DNA of 64,000 bases. Origin: Pseudoalteromonas rubra. GTDB taxonomy: Bacteria > Pseudomonadota > Gammaproteobacteria > Enterobacterales > Alteromonadaceae. The notes beneath the pieces are model-generated. The model was not told the origin of the DNA, did no database searches, and was given only the letters and a program-made list of their open reading frames with translations. The stretch is from contig NZ_CP013611.1 of the NCBI RefSeq assembly GCF_001482385.1, positions 3,479,501 through 3,543,500 on the forward strand. Direction: 5' to 3'. This document shows positions 18,822 to 27,309 of the stretch, piece after piece (position 1 is the stretch's first letter; each line of letters opens with the position of its first letter). A program made the position numbers and the translations under genes.

Positions 18822-19461
18822 AGCTGTTATTGAACTAGGTAAACGCCTAGTTACTCAATTGAAGATAAGTAACCAAGACATATTGTGTTCCTGGATGGCC
18901 CACTATGTAGCTGAATTGATTAACAATGTAGAAGAGTGTCCTGATAATCAGGAGCATATCGAACTTTGTTCACAGGAAATTTTGAATTTGTGGAAGCATC
19001 GCACAGTGCTTCCCAATGAAACCCGTCCATTCAGTGATCTCGAACCAATACTAAGAACGTTGGTTGCTCTTGATGTTAGCGAGAAAGAGTATCATTATTA
19101 CTATCCAGCCCTCAGAGAGGCTGCAACAGCTGATGTTGATGAAGCAACTAAAGGGTGGATTGATTTAGCAATTGGACTGGACTATTCAGCGCGATTACTT
19201 ATTAGGTACGCTTTAAAGTCTGCTGCAGTAAAATCTGCTTCAGAAGCCGAACCATGGATTAAACTCGCACAAGAAGCTGGTGCAATCGAGGGAGCAGAAG
19301 ACCCCGTGATTAGATTTTTTCTAGATAGCGAAGATGAAGAAAATGAATCGGATAAAAAAGCAGCGCTGGAAGATAAGATAGTCAGGCTGGAAGGGTTTAA
19401 CGCATTATCCATTGAGTTGATCAGTAGCCTAAAGGCTGAATTGGAAACATTGCAGTCCTAA
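18802..19461 (+). CDS. Partner of the giant STAND nuclease, unknown function
   Basis: A 219-residue soluble, acidic protein with no motif I recognise. It looks all-helical, with an Asp/Glu-rich stretch (DSEDEENESDKK, about residues 173-184) and a terminal coiled-coil-like segment (EDKIVRLEGFNALSIELISSLKAELETL). Start GTG at 18802 has GGAG seven bases upstream and lies 20 bp inside the STAND gene, which implies translational coupling and a shared complex or pathway. Some AVAST operons (type 1 and type 3) encode small accessory proteins next to the STAND protein, so an accessory or regulatory role is plausible. Confidence 0.7.
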   Translation: MSLDRSEAVIELGKRLVTQLKISNQDILCSWMAHYVAELINNVEECPDNQEHIELCSQEILNLWKHRTVLPNETRPFSDLEPILRTLVALDVSEKEYHYYYPALREAATADVDEATKGWIDLAIGLDYSARLLIRYALKSAAVKSASEAEPWIKLAQEAGAIEGAEDPVIRFFLDSEDEENESDKKAALEDKIVRLEGFNALSIELISSLKAELETLQS

Positions 19462-19749
19462 GCTGAAAAAGAGCAATCGACGTAGATAATAGTGGTTTCG
19501 AAATCGTTGTCGAGATCACTATTCATTTGAACTAACTCAACTAATTCAACTAACTCTAATTTTCTGCCCTCCAATAGGGCTCAATCTAATCACACAGCCT
19601 CGTACCTGCTGAAAGTGTATTCAGGGAACGCCTAAATTAGTTGGAACACGCTACTAAAATGTCCGCTATAAATAGTAGGCAGGATCTAAACGAAAAAATG
19701 CCAAACGTGGTAATACATCTAAAGTAGGTTGTTGGTTGATTAGTTATAG
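19462..19749. other. Intergenic, possible IS3-type 5' remnant
   Basis: No complete gene. Bases around 19698-19725 read like the beginning of an IS3-type orfA, except that one A is missing: with it, the frame would give MPKRGNTSK; without it, the frame stops quickly. This may be scar sequence of a lost insertion sequence. Weak evidence. Confidence 0.25.
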
Positions 19750-20064
19750 CTAATTTCGTTGTTTACTTTCTAACTTCTTTACTAGTTCAAGCTGGTTTTC
19801 TTCTGACAGCTTTTCGAACAGTAGGACAAGCTTTGCCATGGTATCACTTTCACAAAAAAAATAGTTTAACGGAACACCAAGCTCCTCAGCTATTCTTTTT
19901 AGCGTGTGCAGGTCGGGTATATGTCTGCCTTTTTCGTAATGATTCATCCGCCCACTCGCAGAGCCTGGTTCCAGACCAATCCTAATTCCCAATTCTCTTT
20001 GAGAAATATTTGATCTTGTTCTGGCTTCCTTAAGCCGGATAGGGAGGGGGTTAATAAAATCCAA
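19750..20064 (-). CDS. XRE-family helix-turn-helix repressor
   Basis: A 104-residue protein with an N-terminal lambda-repressor-like HTH (about residues 11-72; RLKEARTRSNISQRELGIRIGL is helix 1 to 3, followed by MNHYEKGRHIPDLHTLKRIAEEL). A C-terminal helix (LLFEKLSEENQLELVKKLESK) probably dimerises. The start is TTG at 20064, for which I see no good ribosome site. It is divergent from a small transposase-like HTH gene, and the 90-bp gap holds two related palindromes, so autoregulation is likely. XRE regulators of this size often control toxins or defence genes on islands. Confidence 0.8.
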   Translation of the reverse strand: MDFINPLPIRLKEARTRSNISQRELGIRIGLEPGSASGRMNHYEKGRHIPDLHTLKRIAEELGVPLNYFFCESDTMAKLVLLFEKLSEENQLELVKKLESKQRN

Positions 20065-20090
20065 ATGTAAATCATAATAAAAAGCTGGTA

Positions 20091-20139
20091 CTTAGATTCT
20101 CTAAGCTTTACTCTATCATGTATACTTAGGAATCCTAAG
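20091..20139. promoter_or_regulatory. Paired palindromic operators in a divergent promoter
   Basis: Two copies of CTTAG-N5-CTAAG: CTTAGATTCTCTAAG at 20091-20105 and the perfect CTTAGGAATCCTAAG at 20125-20139, with centres 34 bp apart (about three helix turns). They lie between the XRE gene and the divergent orfA-like gene and are the obvious binding sites for the XRE dimer. Confidence 0.7.
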
Positions 20140-20160
20140 CTTTGATCGAGGAATGTGAAA

Positions 20161-20421
20161 GTGAGTAAAGCCTACTCAAATGAAGTTAAGCTTTCAGCGA
20201 CGGAAAGAGTACTGGTTGGCAGGGAGCGAGTCGCTGACGTTGCTTATGATTTAAAGATTGGCCAGAGTACTCTTTATGCCTGGCTCAAAGTGGCAAAGCA
20301 GGCTGATAGATCAAACGGTAGCCAGGTTGTCCAATCGTTAAGACAGCGCCTGGAAGAGGTTTCAAAAGAGCGAGATATCCTGATTAAGGCTGCATCAATA
20401 TTTGCCAAAGAGCTGTACTGA
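20161..20421 (+). CDS. Orphan IS3-type orfA (HTH) protein
   Basis: About 86 residues: an HTH_Tnp_1-type helix-turn-helix (residues about 5-45, VADVAYDLKIGQSTLYAWLKVAKQ) and a leucine-zipper-like tail ending ERDILIKAASIFAKELY, the usual end of IS3-family OrfA. No orfB or inverted repeats follow, so this is either a remnant or a domesticated DNA-binding protein. Start: GTG at 20161 lies 9 bases after GAGG; GTG at 20155 is also in frame but only 3 bases from it. Its promoter region carries the XRE operators, which is unusual for a simple IS remnant. Confidence 0.6.
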   Translation: MSKAYSNEVKLSATERVLVGRERVADVAYDLKIGQSTLYAWLKVAKQADRSNGSQVVQSLRQRLEEVSKERDILIKAASIFAKELY

Positions 20422-20580
20422 ATCAAGTTTCTTTCCTTAGCTATCGAATTGAACCCACTGTTTGTCCCATTTTTGGTTCTGTGACTTATGGTCGCTATAA
20501 TTTTGCAAGCAATCCAGCTTTTGGTATTGGTAAAATTTCCACTATTTAGAAAGAAAAATTACTAAACACAGAGCCTCTGC

Positions 20581-21504
20581 TTATTGGTACGTTGCTCTTT
20601 GCTTGAAGCAAAAGTAATTGTATGTAGGTTTAACTAAGTCGAACATGCTACTTGCCACTTCTTTCTCCCACTCAATTTGTGGACTATATCCCCCAGAATA
20701 TCTGCTTGAACCTAACATATATGCAAGAAAATCAGCAGTATTGTTTGAGCACTTTGTGCCAAGGATTACCCCCAAGATAAGAGAATCAAGATTGTTTCCT
20801 TGCGTTTTCCATTCCCAATAGGGGCGGATATCATTGGCTCGGCCCTCGAAGAATAATTCTTCCTTCGGTATAAGCGCAACGGAGCGCATTTCTTGTTCTT
20901 CATTGAACGATTTATCTTTCCACTTTGCTATGTCAAATAAAAACTTAAAAAGTTGCCCCGCTTCTGAAGAAGAGAGGTCCTTTAAATTTCTTTTCCTTTC
21001 ATTGAACTTCTGTAACTGGTTTAGAAAATCTTGATTATTTTTAATGACTTTCTTGCAATATTGCTCTATATCTTCATATTCGCAGCTTTCCAACGGAGTA
21101 AACACCGGCTCTTTAAAAATAGGTATGTCGGGAGTTCCCCATAATGGTACTGTGTTAAATATGTGACCATTGTTTTTACTTGCAGAACTCCAAATATCGG
21201 TCGAAAATACAATTGCAGCTCCTTTACAATCATCGGCATAAAGTCTCATTTGAGCGAGAGAGTTACAGGTCTGTGATACACAAAATAATGCAAGCGAATA
21301 GTTCGCGTTAAGAGTCATGTATAAGTCAGACAACATGGCCTTTATATCAGGATCTACAAGTTTTTTTAGTGTTTCATATGGTCGCACAAATTCACCATAA
21401 TCATTAAGAAAACGATGATCTGTAAACCGCAGAGTTCTATTCTTTACTACGCCTTCAAGGCCTTTCATTGAAGTGTAGTGGTAAACATACTTTTGTTGTG
21501 ACAT
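20581..21504 (-). CDS. DUF2971-type protein, island cargo
   Basis: About 307 residues from ATG 21504 (MSQQKYVYHYTS). An upstream in-frame TTG at 21537 would add 11 residues, but the AGAAGG site at 21517-21522 suits the ATG better. The N-terminal YHYTSMKGLEGVVKNRTLRFTDHRFLND matches the opening of DUF2971 proteins, which have a conserved aromatic-rich N-terminus and an RxxxFxDP-like element. Later features are SLAQMRLYADDCKGAAIVFS and NEEQEMRSVALIP, both usual in the family. Enzymatic role unproven; such genes recur on mobile islands and next to defence genes. Stands alone on the minus strand. Confidence 0.6.
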   Translation of the reverse strand: MSQQKYVYHYTSMKGLEGVVKNRTLRFTDHRFLNDYGEFVRPYETLKKLVDPDIKAMLSDLYMTLNANYSLALFCVSQTCNSLAQMRLYADDCKGAAIVFSTDIWSSASKNNGHIFNTVPLWGTPDIPIFKEPVFTPLESCEYEDIEQYCKKVIKNNQDFLNQLQKFNERKRNLKDLSSSEAGQLFKFLFDIAKWKDKSFNEEQEMRSVALIPKEELFFEGRANDIRPYWEWKTQGNNLDSLILGVILGTKCSNNTADFLAYMLGSSRYSGGYSPQIEWEKEVASSMFDLVKPTYNYFCFKQRATYQ

Positions 21505-21745
21505 CTCTAAAAACATCCTTCTGTTGAGTGTTATCAATTTACTCTGGTTTTTCTTTTTAGGCTATAGGTGTTAGTTTCAGAAAAGCAATTTCATATGCTC
21601 TTGTATCTTTGCTAATAGTGTTGATACGAGTGGCCGCATTCTTTATTCGGATGAGAGCATAGAAAAGCTAGAAAGAAATTCTTATTATGAGGTTAGAATA
21701 TGGACTTTGGGAGTGCCAGGCTAAAGGAAAGTAATATAATCAGGC

Positions 21746-22237
21746 TTATTTTCTATTGAGCTTGATAATGCGTTCTCTTTTTAGTTGTATCAGTTCTTCT
21801 CTAGTGTTTTCAAGTGCAATGACAAGCTCTTTGTTTTCTATCTCTAGTTTTCTTGACTGTGCTTTAAGTTGACGAAGTGATTCATTAAATTGGTGATGCT
21901 CTGCCGCAAGCTGCTGAATTGTCTTTTTTAGCGCGGTATTTTCTGTTCGATATTTTTCTTTTATTCGCTTTTCATTAGCAGCTTTAGACTTTAAAGAATT
22001 AATTGGGTCATGACTTGCTTCCTGTTGTGTATCGGAACCAATTGGTTTATTTTTTAGTGTTCTCACCTTGGAAGAAAATTCAGAGTAGTAGTGACAGCTA
22101 CCATTCCCTAAATTAGCCTCCTCTTCAACTGCCCTTATGCTCAGCTTTCTATGTTTGGGTATGCGTATGGGTTCTCCAGTTAAAATCCGCTCAAGCGCAG
22201 CTTCTAACCTTATGAGTGTGTTTTCACTCTTATTCAT
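21746..22237 (-). CDS. Coiled-coil protein of the recombinase operon (GinD/TnpC-like)
   Basis: A 163-residue protein. N-terminal part about 1-55 is basic (IRIPKHRKLSIRAVEEEANLG, looks like a short HTH or DNA-contact region), and residues about 75-160 form a long coiled coil rich in Leu, Glu, Lys and Gln. It is the fourth gene of a four-gene unit and overlaps the preceding recombinase by 8 bp. In Tn554 a small TnpC and in GInt islands a small fourth gene accompany the tyrosine recombinases and are needed for normal movement. A role as an accessory or directionality factor is inferred from position and shape. Confidence 0.65.
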   Translation of the reverse strand: MNKSENTLIRLEAALERILTGEPIRIPKHRKLSIRAVEEEANLGNGSCHYYSEFSSKVRTLKNKPIGSDTQQEASHDPINSLKSKAANEKRIKEKYRTENTALKKTIQQLAAEHHQFNESLRQLKAQSRKLEIENKELVIALENTREELIQLKRERIIKLNRK

Positions 22238-24278
22238 ACTGAGTTACCTCTATAGGGTGTTTATACTGCTCATAAAAAATGTTGAAATCTTCCATAACAG
22301 ATTCTGCAGCACGAATTTGAGTGATGCAGTGAGCGTAAATAGAAGGGGATATATCACCTTGAGTTTTGAGGTATGAGGTAAGCTGAGAATGCTTTTTTTG
22401 CCAGTTTTTGGCTTGTGCTTCGTCAATAATGCTACCGCCGCTTTTACAGTCAACACAGAAGGCTGGATTTATGACTCCATCCATATCGCAATCATAACCA
22501 TTCTTACAATAGCTATGCATAGTACCATGTAATGTTAGAGTTCCTTTTTTAACAGCGTCATATATCACATCCCAGGAGCTGTATATGTATGGAGTGTCCT
22601 CTCGCATTTGCATGATTGCTTTGCCATGGCTTCCCGATAATGGAGCATCACTATGTATCATATTAAAAAATTTATTAGCGGTTTCTTCTAGCTGTGTCTT
22701 TTCTAGAAGGTGTTGAAAGTCACTATCTATTCGCAAATCATGTAGTCTGCTACTAATGCCACCAACACTGTACCAATTAGTCATTTGCAAATATGTGTGT
22801 TTATACTGTTGTTTAAGAGCGACATTAGTACCTATTCTGTGCCTCGTAGTGTACAGTGCCAATGAGCGCCTAAATTGATGTGGTTTTAGTGGCCAGCTTT
22901 TGCCTACGATACATATTGCTTTGACCTTGTCATGTGCATAAGGATTAGAGCGAAACGCTTCAGCCAGGTCTTCTTTTGTTATTTTTGTCCCATAAGTTTC
23001 TGAAAATAGTTGTAACAGATCTGGCCATGTAGCTATCACTACTGGCGGTTTTGAACGGGCGGTTCTATTCAGCCAAAGGTAGTTACTTTCTTTTTCACTG
23101 TTAGCCTCAATCAGCTCCGCTCTCCAGTGTTTTGTAAAGCAAGTCATGAGTTCGAGCGCTTTTTCTGTAATTGGAGCGGTAACCCAAGTTGTATCCTTTT
23201 CACCCAACTTGAAGGTTCTTGATTGTAATAGATGAAAGATATGGCCATCTATTTCATCACAAAAATAGCTATTTGGTTTCAATACACTGAGTTCCGAGTC
23301 TCGCATACCTGAAAATGCCCCACAACATATATAACACGCAGTTGTTATTCGACCATATAACTTTTTCCAGTTGAAGGCTGTTTTTAGATTCTTAAAAGGA
23401 GTCTCTGATGAGTATCTTGATAATATTTCTGAGCTTTTTTGAGGTGAAGCTTTATTGACCTCTCTGGCTTTGCACTGTGTTGTCGATTCGTTTAGAAAAT
23501 TCCATTTGCCACTTTTGATGTTAAAGTCAACAACGGATTTTCCTTTTAGGTAGTTATCTTGCAGTTCTTTCTCAATGTCTGCTAGTTTGTGCCTATAAGG
23601 GTAATAAGTTTCAACTAAATCTATTGCTTTGGAATATAATTCATCAGCTATTCTTTCTGGGATCGCAAGTGTTTGTTGAGGTGTTTTCTTACTTAACTTT
23701 ACTGCATGTTCATACGGCTTCAGAGTTGAAAGGGTTAATTCAATCTGTAGCCAGTTTTTTAACCTAAAGATACTATTTATACCGGCATAGACATGTTCTA
23801 AAGTACGCTGCGCTAACTTTTTATTAAGAAGAAAAGAGTCAAGAGCTTGTGAAGTTTTTTTATCATTTAAGGCTGAAATTGATTTGTGGTTATTGTTAAG
23901 CAAGAAAATGTAAACCTTTTTAAGCGCGCAAAGTCTATTAACTAGTGTTTGTATTCTTATGTGACGACTTCTCGTACTGTTTTTTTGATAAATCCATCCA
24001 TAAACGATGGTTTTAATTTCTAATGTTAAATCTTCAGAGTCTTTTATAAAGCTAAAGTCAAATTTGCTTTTTTTATTTATTTGAATCTTAGATGTATAAG
24101 CGCTCATGTCCCAGACTTGGCTTTTGAAGTAGCTTTTATTCTCACCTTCAATACTCTTGCTTATTAAAACTTCATTAAGCTTTTCCCAATCCTTCTTGTT
24201 TCGTAGCTCAATTATATCAATGAAATCAATTAATATTTTCTGCGGAGTTCTTTTAGGTAGTTGGATTAGTGGTAACAT
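22230..24278 (-). CDS. Large tyrosine recombinase (third of trio)
   Basis: A 682-residue site-specific recombinase of the phage-integrase superfamily. Catalytic residues are recognisable: R326 (FSGMRDSELSVL), H467-x-x-R470 (KPHQFRRSL), H494 and nucleophile Y503 (QMTNWYSVGG). A cysteine-rich element near the C-terminus (HSYCKNGYDCDMDGVINPAFCVDC) probably binds zinc, as in the larger recombinases of this group. The start codon ATG 24278 is one base after the stop of the middle recombinase. In GInt-type islands all three recombinases and the small fourth protein are needed for excision and integration. Confidence 0.85.
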   Translation of the reverse strand: MLPLIQLPKRTPQKILIDFIDIIELRNKKDWEKLNEVLISKSIEGENKSYFKSQVWDMSAYTSKIQINKKSKFDFSFIKDSEDLTLEIKTIVYGWIYQKNSTRSRHIRIQTLVNRLCALKKVYIFLLNNNHKSISALNDKKTSQALDSFLLNKKLAQRTLEHVYAGINSIFRLKNWLQIELTLSTLKPYEHAVKLSKKTPQQTLAIPERIADELYSKAIDLVETYYPYRHKLADIEKELQDNYLKGKSVVDFNIKSGKWNFLNESTTQCKAREVNKASPQKSSEILSRYSSETPFKNLKTAFNWKKLYGRITTACYICCGAFSGMRDSELSVLKPNSYFCDEIDGHIFHLLQSRTFKLGEKDTTWVTAPITEKALELMTCFTKHWRAELIEANSEKESNYLWLNRTARSKPPVVIATWPDLLQLFSETYGTKITKEDLAEAFRSNPYAHDKVKAICIVGKSWPLKPHQFRRSLALYTTRHRIGTNVALKQQYKHTYLQMTNWYSVGGISSRLHDLRIDSDFQHLLEKTQLEETANKFFNMIHSDAPLSGSHGKAIMQMREDTPYIYSSWDVIYDAVKKGTLTLHGTMHSYCKNGYDCDMDGVINPAFCVDCKSGGSIIDEAQAKNWQKKHSQLTSYLKTQGDISPSIYAHCITQIRAAESVMEDFNIFYEQYKHPIEVTQYE

Positions 24279-24279
24279 G

Positions 24280-26004
24280 TTATTTTACCATTAATATCGA
24301 ATCTGGACTAAGCCAAAGAGGGTGTCGCCCTACTTCCATCAATTTAATCTCTGCGTCATTGAAAATCTTTTTATCTATTTTGGGAATTATTTTTTTATCT
24401 ATGAACTCTAATGCCTGGTTGAAGTTATGATCGAAGTGTCGTGCATTTAAGTGGTAGTAAATTGATTCTTCTATACATTCTTTGAATGATAATAGACACC
24501 ATATATCTTCAACTGATTGGACGATTACTTGATGAGTACAGCCAAAGCAATTTAGTAAATCAGCGCATGCTAGATTTGCTTTATGTAAGTTATGAGAGTT
24601 AATTTTTTTGCTAAATTTTTTTGATTTTTCACCAAAAGGGTCGGCGCAATAAGAGCCATGAGCGGCTTTTTTAATTTGTGGAGAGAGTTTATCTTGCAGC
24701 TCTTCGTATTTAAGTACCTTGATGTGTAGGGTTTCTTTTGCTTTTTCTACTGTCGTAAGGTTTTTCGCTTGCTCCGCTCGGATCAGAGCTGCCTCTTGCA
24801 TCATGATATTATTTTCTAGTTTATTTCCATCCGAGTAGTGCCTTTTTATTGTTTCTGGAGTATTGTTCAGAAGTAAAGCTGCCTCTATTTCATTGTTGTT
24901 AATTTGAGAAATAATACTGCCTGTTGCCCTGAATCTTGAAACGCTAAATCTAAGCTCTCTGCCCATTGAATCATACATAGGGAAGTTTTTCTTTACGAAA
25001 ATGCTGTTGAAATCACGTAGAAATGCATTGTTTAAAGGGGCTTTCTTATTTTCCCAACAAGCTTGAATTAAGAGGGCGTCACTGGAGCTATCAACTAACT
25101 TTGATACCTCTAGTAAAGTGTTAAAGAAATCTATGCAATATTTAGGTATGTCAATATGATGATCGCCTATCTCTATGTTTATTACTTTAAAAGCTCTTCT
25201 TTTAAAAGCGCTCATTACGTACCAGTTTTCTTTTCGATAACCTACAGACTGTGGCCGTCGAAGACTTAGAAGCTGGGTTGTGTTCGAATAAGTATAATAC
25301 GAGAGTAAAAAAGTTGCAGCGATCATCATTTTGTTGACTGCAAGATAAACTTTGTGATTCACTCCTTTCCAGAGGAAGTTCATAGGGGAGTTTTTCTTCG
25401 ACGCTGCCATATACTCTTCAGGAGAAGCTGAAAATTGTTTAGCTGTTTGTTTGAAGAGTGAGCGAAGAAAAGGCAACATCTGTTTCAAATCAGAGTTTGT
25501 ATAAGCTTCGTGTGGTTGATTATCACTATTAGCAATAATGACTATATTATTCATCCATTGTTCTGAAGCATTATTAATCTCTAAGTTTGAAAAAATTACT
25601 TTTAAGGTACTTGTAATAGTTATATATGCGCTACTTCTAAGCTCACCTGCTCTGTATCTTTCATAACAATGCGTACAAAACTTTTGTATCGTTTTTTCCT
25701 CAATTGGTAGCATGTGTTGTGAATCACACCACTTAAGGTAAGCAGTAAATTTGTAGTAGTAGTTAGATATGGTTGCATCAGACTTTTCAAGGCGAAGTAT
25801 TGATAGTGCTTTTTGCAATTCAATAACTAAATCATCACGGTCAGCAAACTCAATACCTTCTAATTCTTTTACCTTTTTGGTCGATGGGATGCCTGTGAAG
25901 CGTATTCTATTGAAATCTAAGTAATGTGTGGTGTTAGCACCACTCCTAATTTTTATGCACAATTTTGCTTGCCACTTATAAGAGTTCATTGGTGTAACCT
26001 TCAT
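24280..26004 (-). CDS. Large tyrosine recombinase-like protein with altered active site (second of trio)
   Basis: A 574-residue recombinase-like protein. The catalytic fold is recognisable through R359 (SRFRATGSIIS) and Y390 (TIKRHYSDG), but box I reads YSNTTQLLSLRR, so the usual SGxR arginine is absent, and the HxxR histidine is Ser356. A cysteine cluster (YCADPFG and ACADLLNCFGC, residues about 440-490) suggests zinc binding. It overlaps the first recombinase by 29 bp. ATG 26004 lacks a clear ribosome site; ATG 25989 is 8 bases after AAGG and is an alternative. It may work only as a partner subunit. The changed residues were read from the frame, so a homolog alignment is decisive. Confidence 0.75.
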   Translation of the reverse strand: MKVTPMNSYKWQAKLCIKIRSGANTTHYLDFNRIRFTGIPSTKKVKELEGIEFADRDDLVIELQKALSILRLEKSDATISNYYYKFTAYLKWCDSQHMLPIEEKTIQKFCTHCYERYRAGELRSSAYITITSTLKVIFSNLEINNASEQWMNNIVIIANSDNQPHEAYTNSDLKQMLPFLRSLFKQTAKQFSASPEEYMAASKKNSPMNFLWKGVNHKVYLAVNKMMIAATFLLSYYTYSNTTQLLSLRRPQSVGYRKENWYVMSAFKRRAFKVINIEIGDHHIDIPKYCIDFFNTLLEVSKLVDSSSDALLIQACWENKKAPLNNAFLRDFNSIFVKKNFPMYDSMGRELRFSVSRFRATGSIISQINNNEIEAALLLNNTPETIKRHYSDGNKLENNIMMQEAALIRAEQAKNLTTVEKAKETLHIKVLKYEELQDKLSPQIKKAAHGSYCADPFGEKSKKFSKKINSHNLHKANLACADLLNCFGCTHQVIVQSVEDIWCLLSFKECIEESIYYHLNARHFDHNFNQALEFIDKKIIPKIDKKIFNDAEIKLMEVGRHPLWLSPDSILMVK

Positions 26005-27202
26005 TTTTGATGGCGTCGTGCATTATTTGATCCAGCAGTCCAAATTTATTTTCTAGTGCAGTTTTTTTCTTTAAATATCTTATATATTTCATTGTAGTGC
26101 TCTCTTGATTATGGCCCATCCAGCTCATCAGGCAATCAAGAGATTGGCCAACGCCAAGCCCTGCATCAAGAAGATCATTAAGACGGTATGTTGCATACGT
26201 ACTTCTCAAGTCATGGAATGAGTAGTTAAAATTGTTAAGTGTGCAATTGATATCTTTTCTAAAGTCAGACCAACGTGCCCCCAGCGTTCCTGGGCTAGTC
26301 TGATTTCCGTATTGACTAATAAATAGAGGCTCATATTGACCTCGAACTTTTAATTTTTGGACTTTTTTTAATCTTCTTTCACTAATTGAGTAATCTCGTA
26401 GCTTACAGATTAGAGTTGCAGAAGCTTCAATTTCTCTATTCTTATTGTATTTTGTATTAACACCTGTCGATGGCCCTACAGTTAGGATATACCTTGTACG
26501 CTCATCGCTTGTTGGGATTGCGCTATCTAAAGCTTCTTGAGTAAACGAGCAGGCCTCAGATTTTCTAAGCCCACTCAAAAGTGCTAGAGCACACATTAGT
26601 TTAAATTCAATTGGCTCTGTCTTGAGTTTATTAGAGAATGTTAACAATGATTCACTTGTTAAAGGGTTTAGACCACTTTCAGGCTTTTTGGGAACACGTA
26701 TTTTCAGATCTGAAGTTTGAACTACAAACTTAGGTTTTAAATGGGCTAATTTATCTGATCTTTTAATGCTAACGAATTGAATTGTAAATGGAGTGGCTTT
26801 CTCATCATTTATTTCAATTTCTGATTCTTCAATAGCCCATATGTAGAATTGTACAACGTGCTTTAAGTAAAGATTAGCTGTCGAAGGAGAAACTCTTCCA
26901 TTGTTTACTTCCGACAATAAGTGGAACTTGAACTGGTATGTGGGCTTTAGCCTTTTTATAGGAGGGAACTCATCCCAACTTAAAGAGTTAGCTTCTAAAT
27001 ATGACCAGTAAGCAAGAAGCGCCCTTGAATAAGAATTTATGTCTTTCAGTCTCTTGCAGGCTACCAGGTCAAAAAACCAAGCATTCACAGGGTGAACGAA
27101 TTTTGCTTCAGACGTGTATAGGGTTGGTAGGGATACTAAACCTTCTGATTCAGTTTCTTGATCTTTTACCTTCACCATAGCTGAGCGAATAAGCTGAGCC
27201 AT
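25976..27202 (-). CDS. Tyrosine recombinase with canonical active site (first of trio)
   Basis: A 408-residue integrase-type recombinase. N-terminal about 30-165 is a core-binding domain; the catalytic domain has R213 (LLSGLRKSEAC), H330-x-x-R333 (FHDLRSTYATYR), H364 (WMGHNQES) and Y373 (TMKYIRY), a complete active site. It opens a four-gene operon that starts about 105 bp from the end of gorA and runs into the island, the order expected for the ginABCD module at one end of a GInt-type island. The adjacent attachment site should lie between 27203 and 27285. Confidence 0.87.
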   Translation of the reverse strand: MAQLIRSAMVKVKDQETESEGLVSLPTLYTSEAKFVHPVNAWFFDLVACKRLKDINSYSRALLAYWSYLEANSLSWDEFPPIKRLKPTYQFKFHLLSEVNNGRVSPSTANLYLKHVVQFYIWAIEESEIEINDEKATPFTIQFVSIKRSDKLAHLKPKFVVQTSDLKIRVPKKPESGLNPLTSESLLTFSNKLKTEPIEFKLMCALALLSGLRKSEACSFTQEALDSAIPTSDERTRYILTVGPSTGVNTKYNKNREIEASATLICKLRDYSISERRLKKVQKLKVRGQYEPLFISQYGNQTSPGTLGARWSDFRKDINCTLNNFNYSFHDLRSTYATYRLNDLLDAGLGVGQSLDCLMSWMGHNQESTTMKYIRYLKKKTALENKFGLLDQIMHDAIKNEGYTNELL

Positions 27203-27223
27203 ATTTGCCTCTGTCTAAAATAA

Positions 27224-27263
27224 AAAAGCCAACTAACTTCAAGCTTAAGTATAGCTGGCTTTT
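27224..27263. other. Hairpin at the presumed right island border
   Basis: Arms AAAAGCCAACTA (27224-27235) and TAGCTGGCTTTT (27252-27263), one mismatch, around an almost self-complementary centre containing AAGCTTAAG. T-rich on the minus-strand 3' side. It may be a second gorA terminator or part of the attachment region; sequence alone does not decide. Confidence 0.45.
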
Positions 27264-27275
27264 GAATTTTTCCAG

Positions 27276-27309
27276 ATTTTTAAAAGTGTAGTGCTAAGTT
27301 TTCTACACT
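27276..27309 (-). terminator. gorA terminator
   Basis: Stem AGTGTAG (27285-27291) / CTACACT (27303-27309), which overlaps the gorA stop codon. On the minus strand it is followed by TTTTAAAAA. Its presence beside the stop suggests the chromosomal side is intact to about 27276. Confidence 0.65.
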
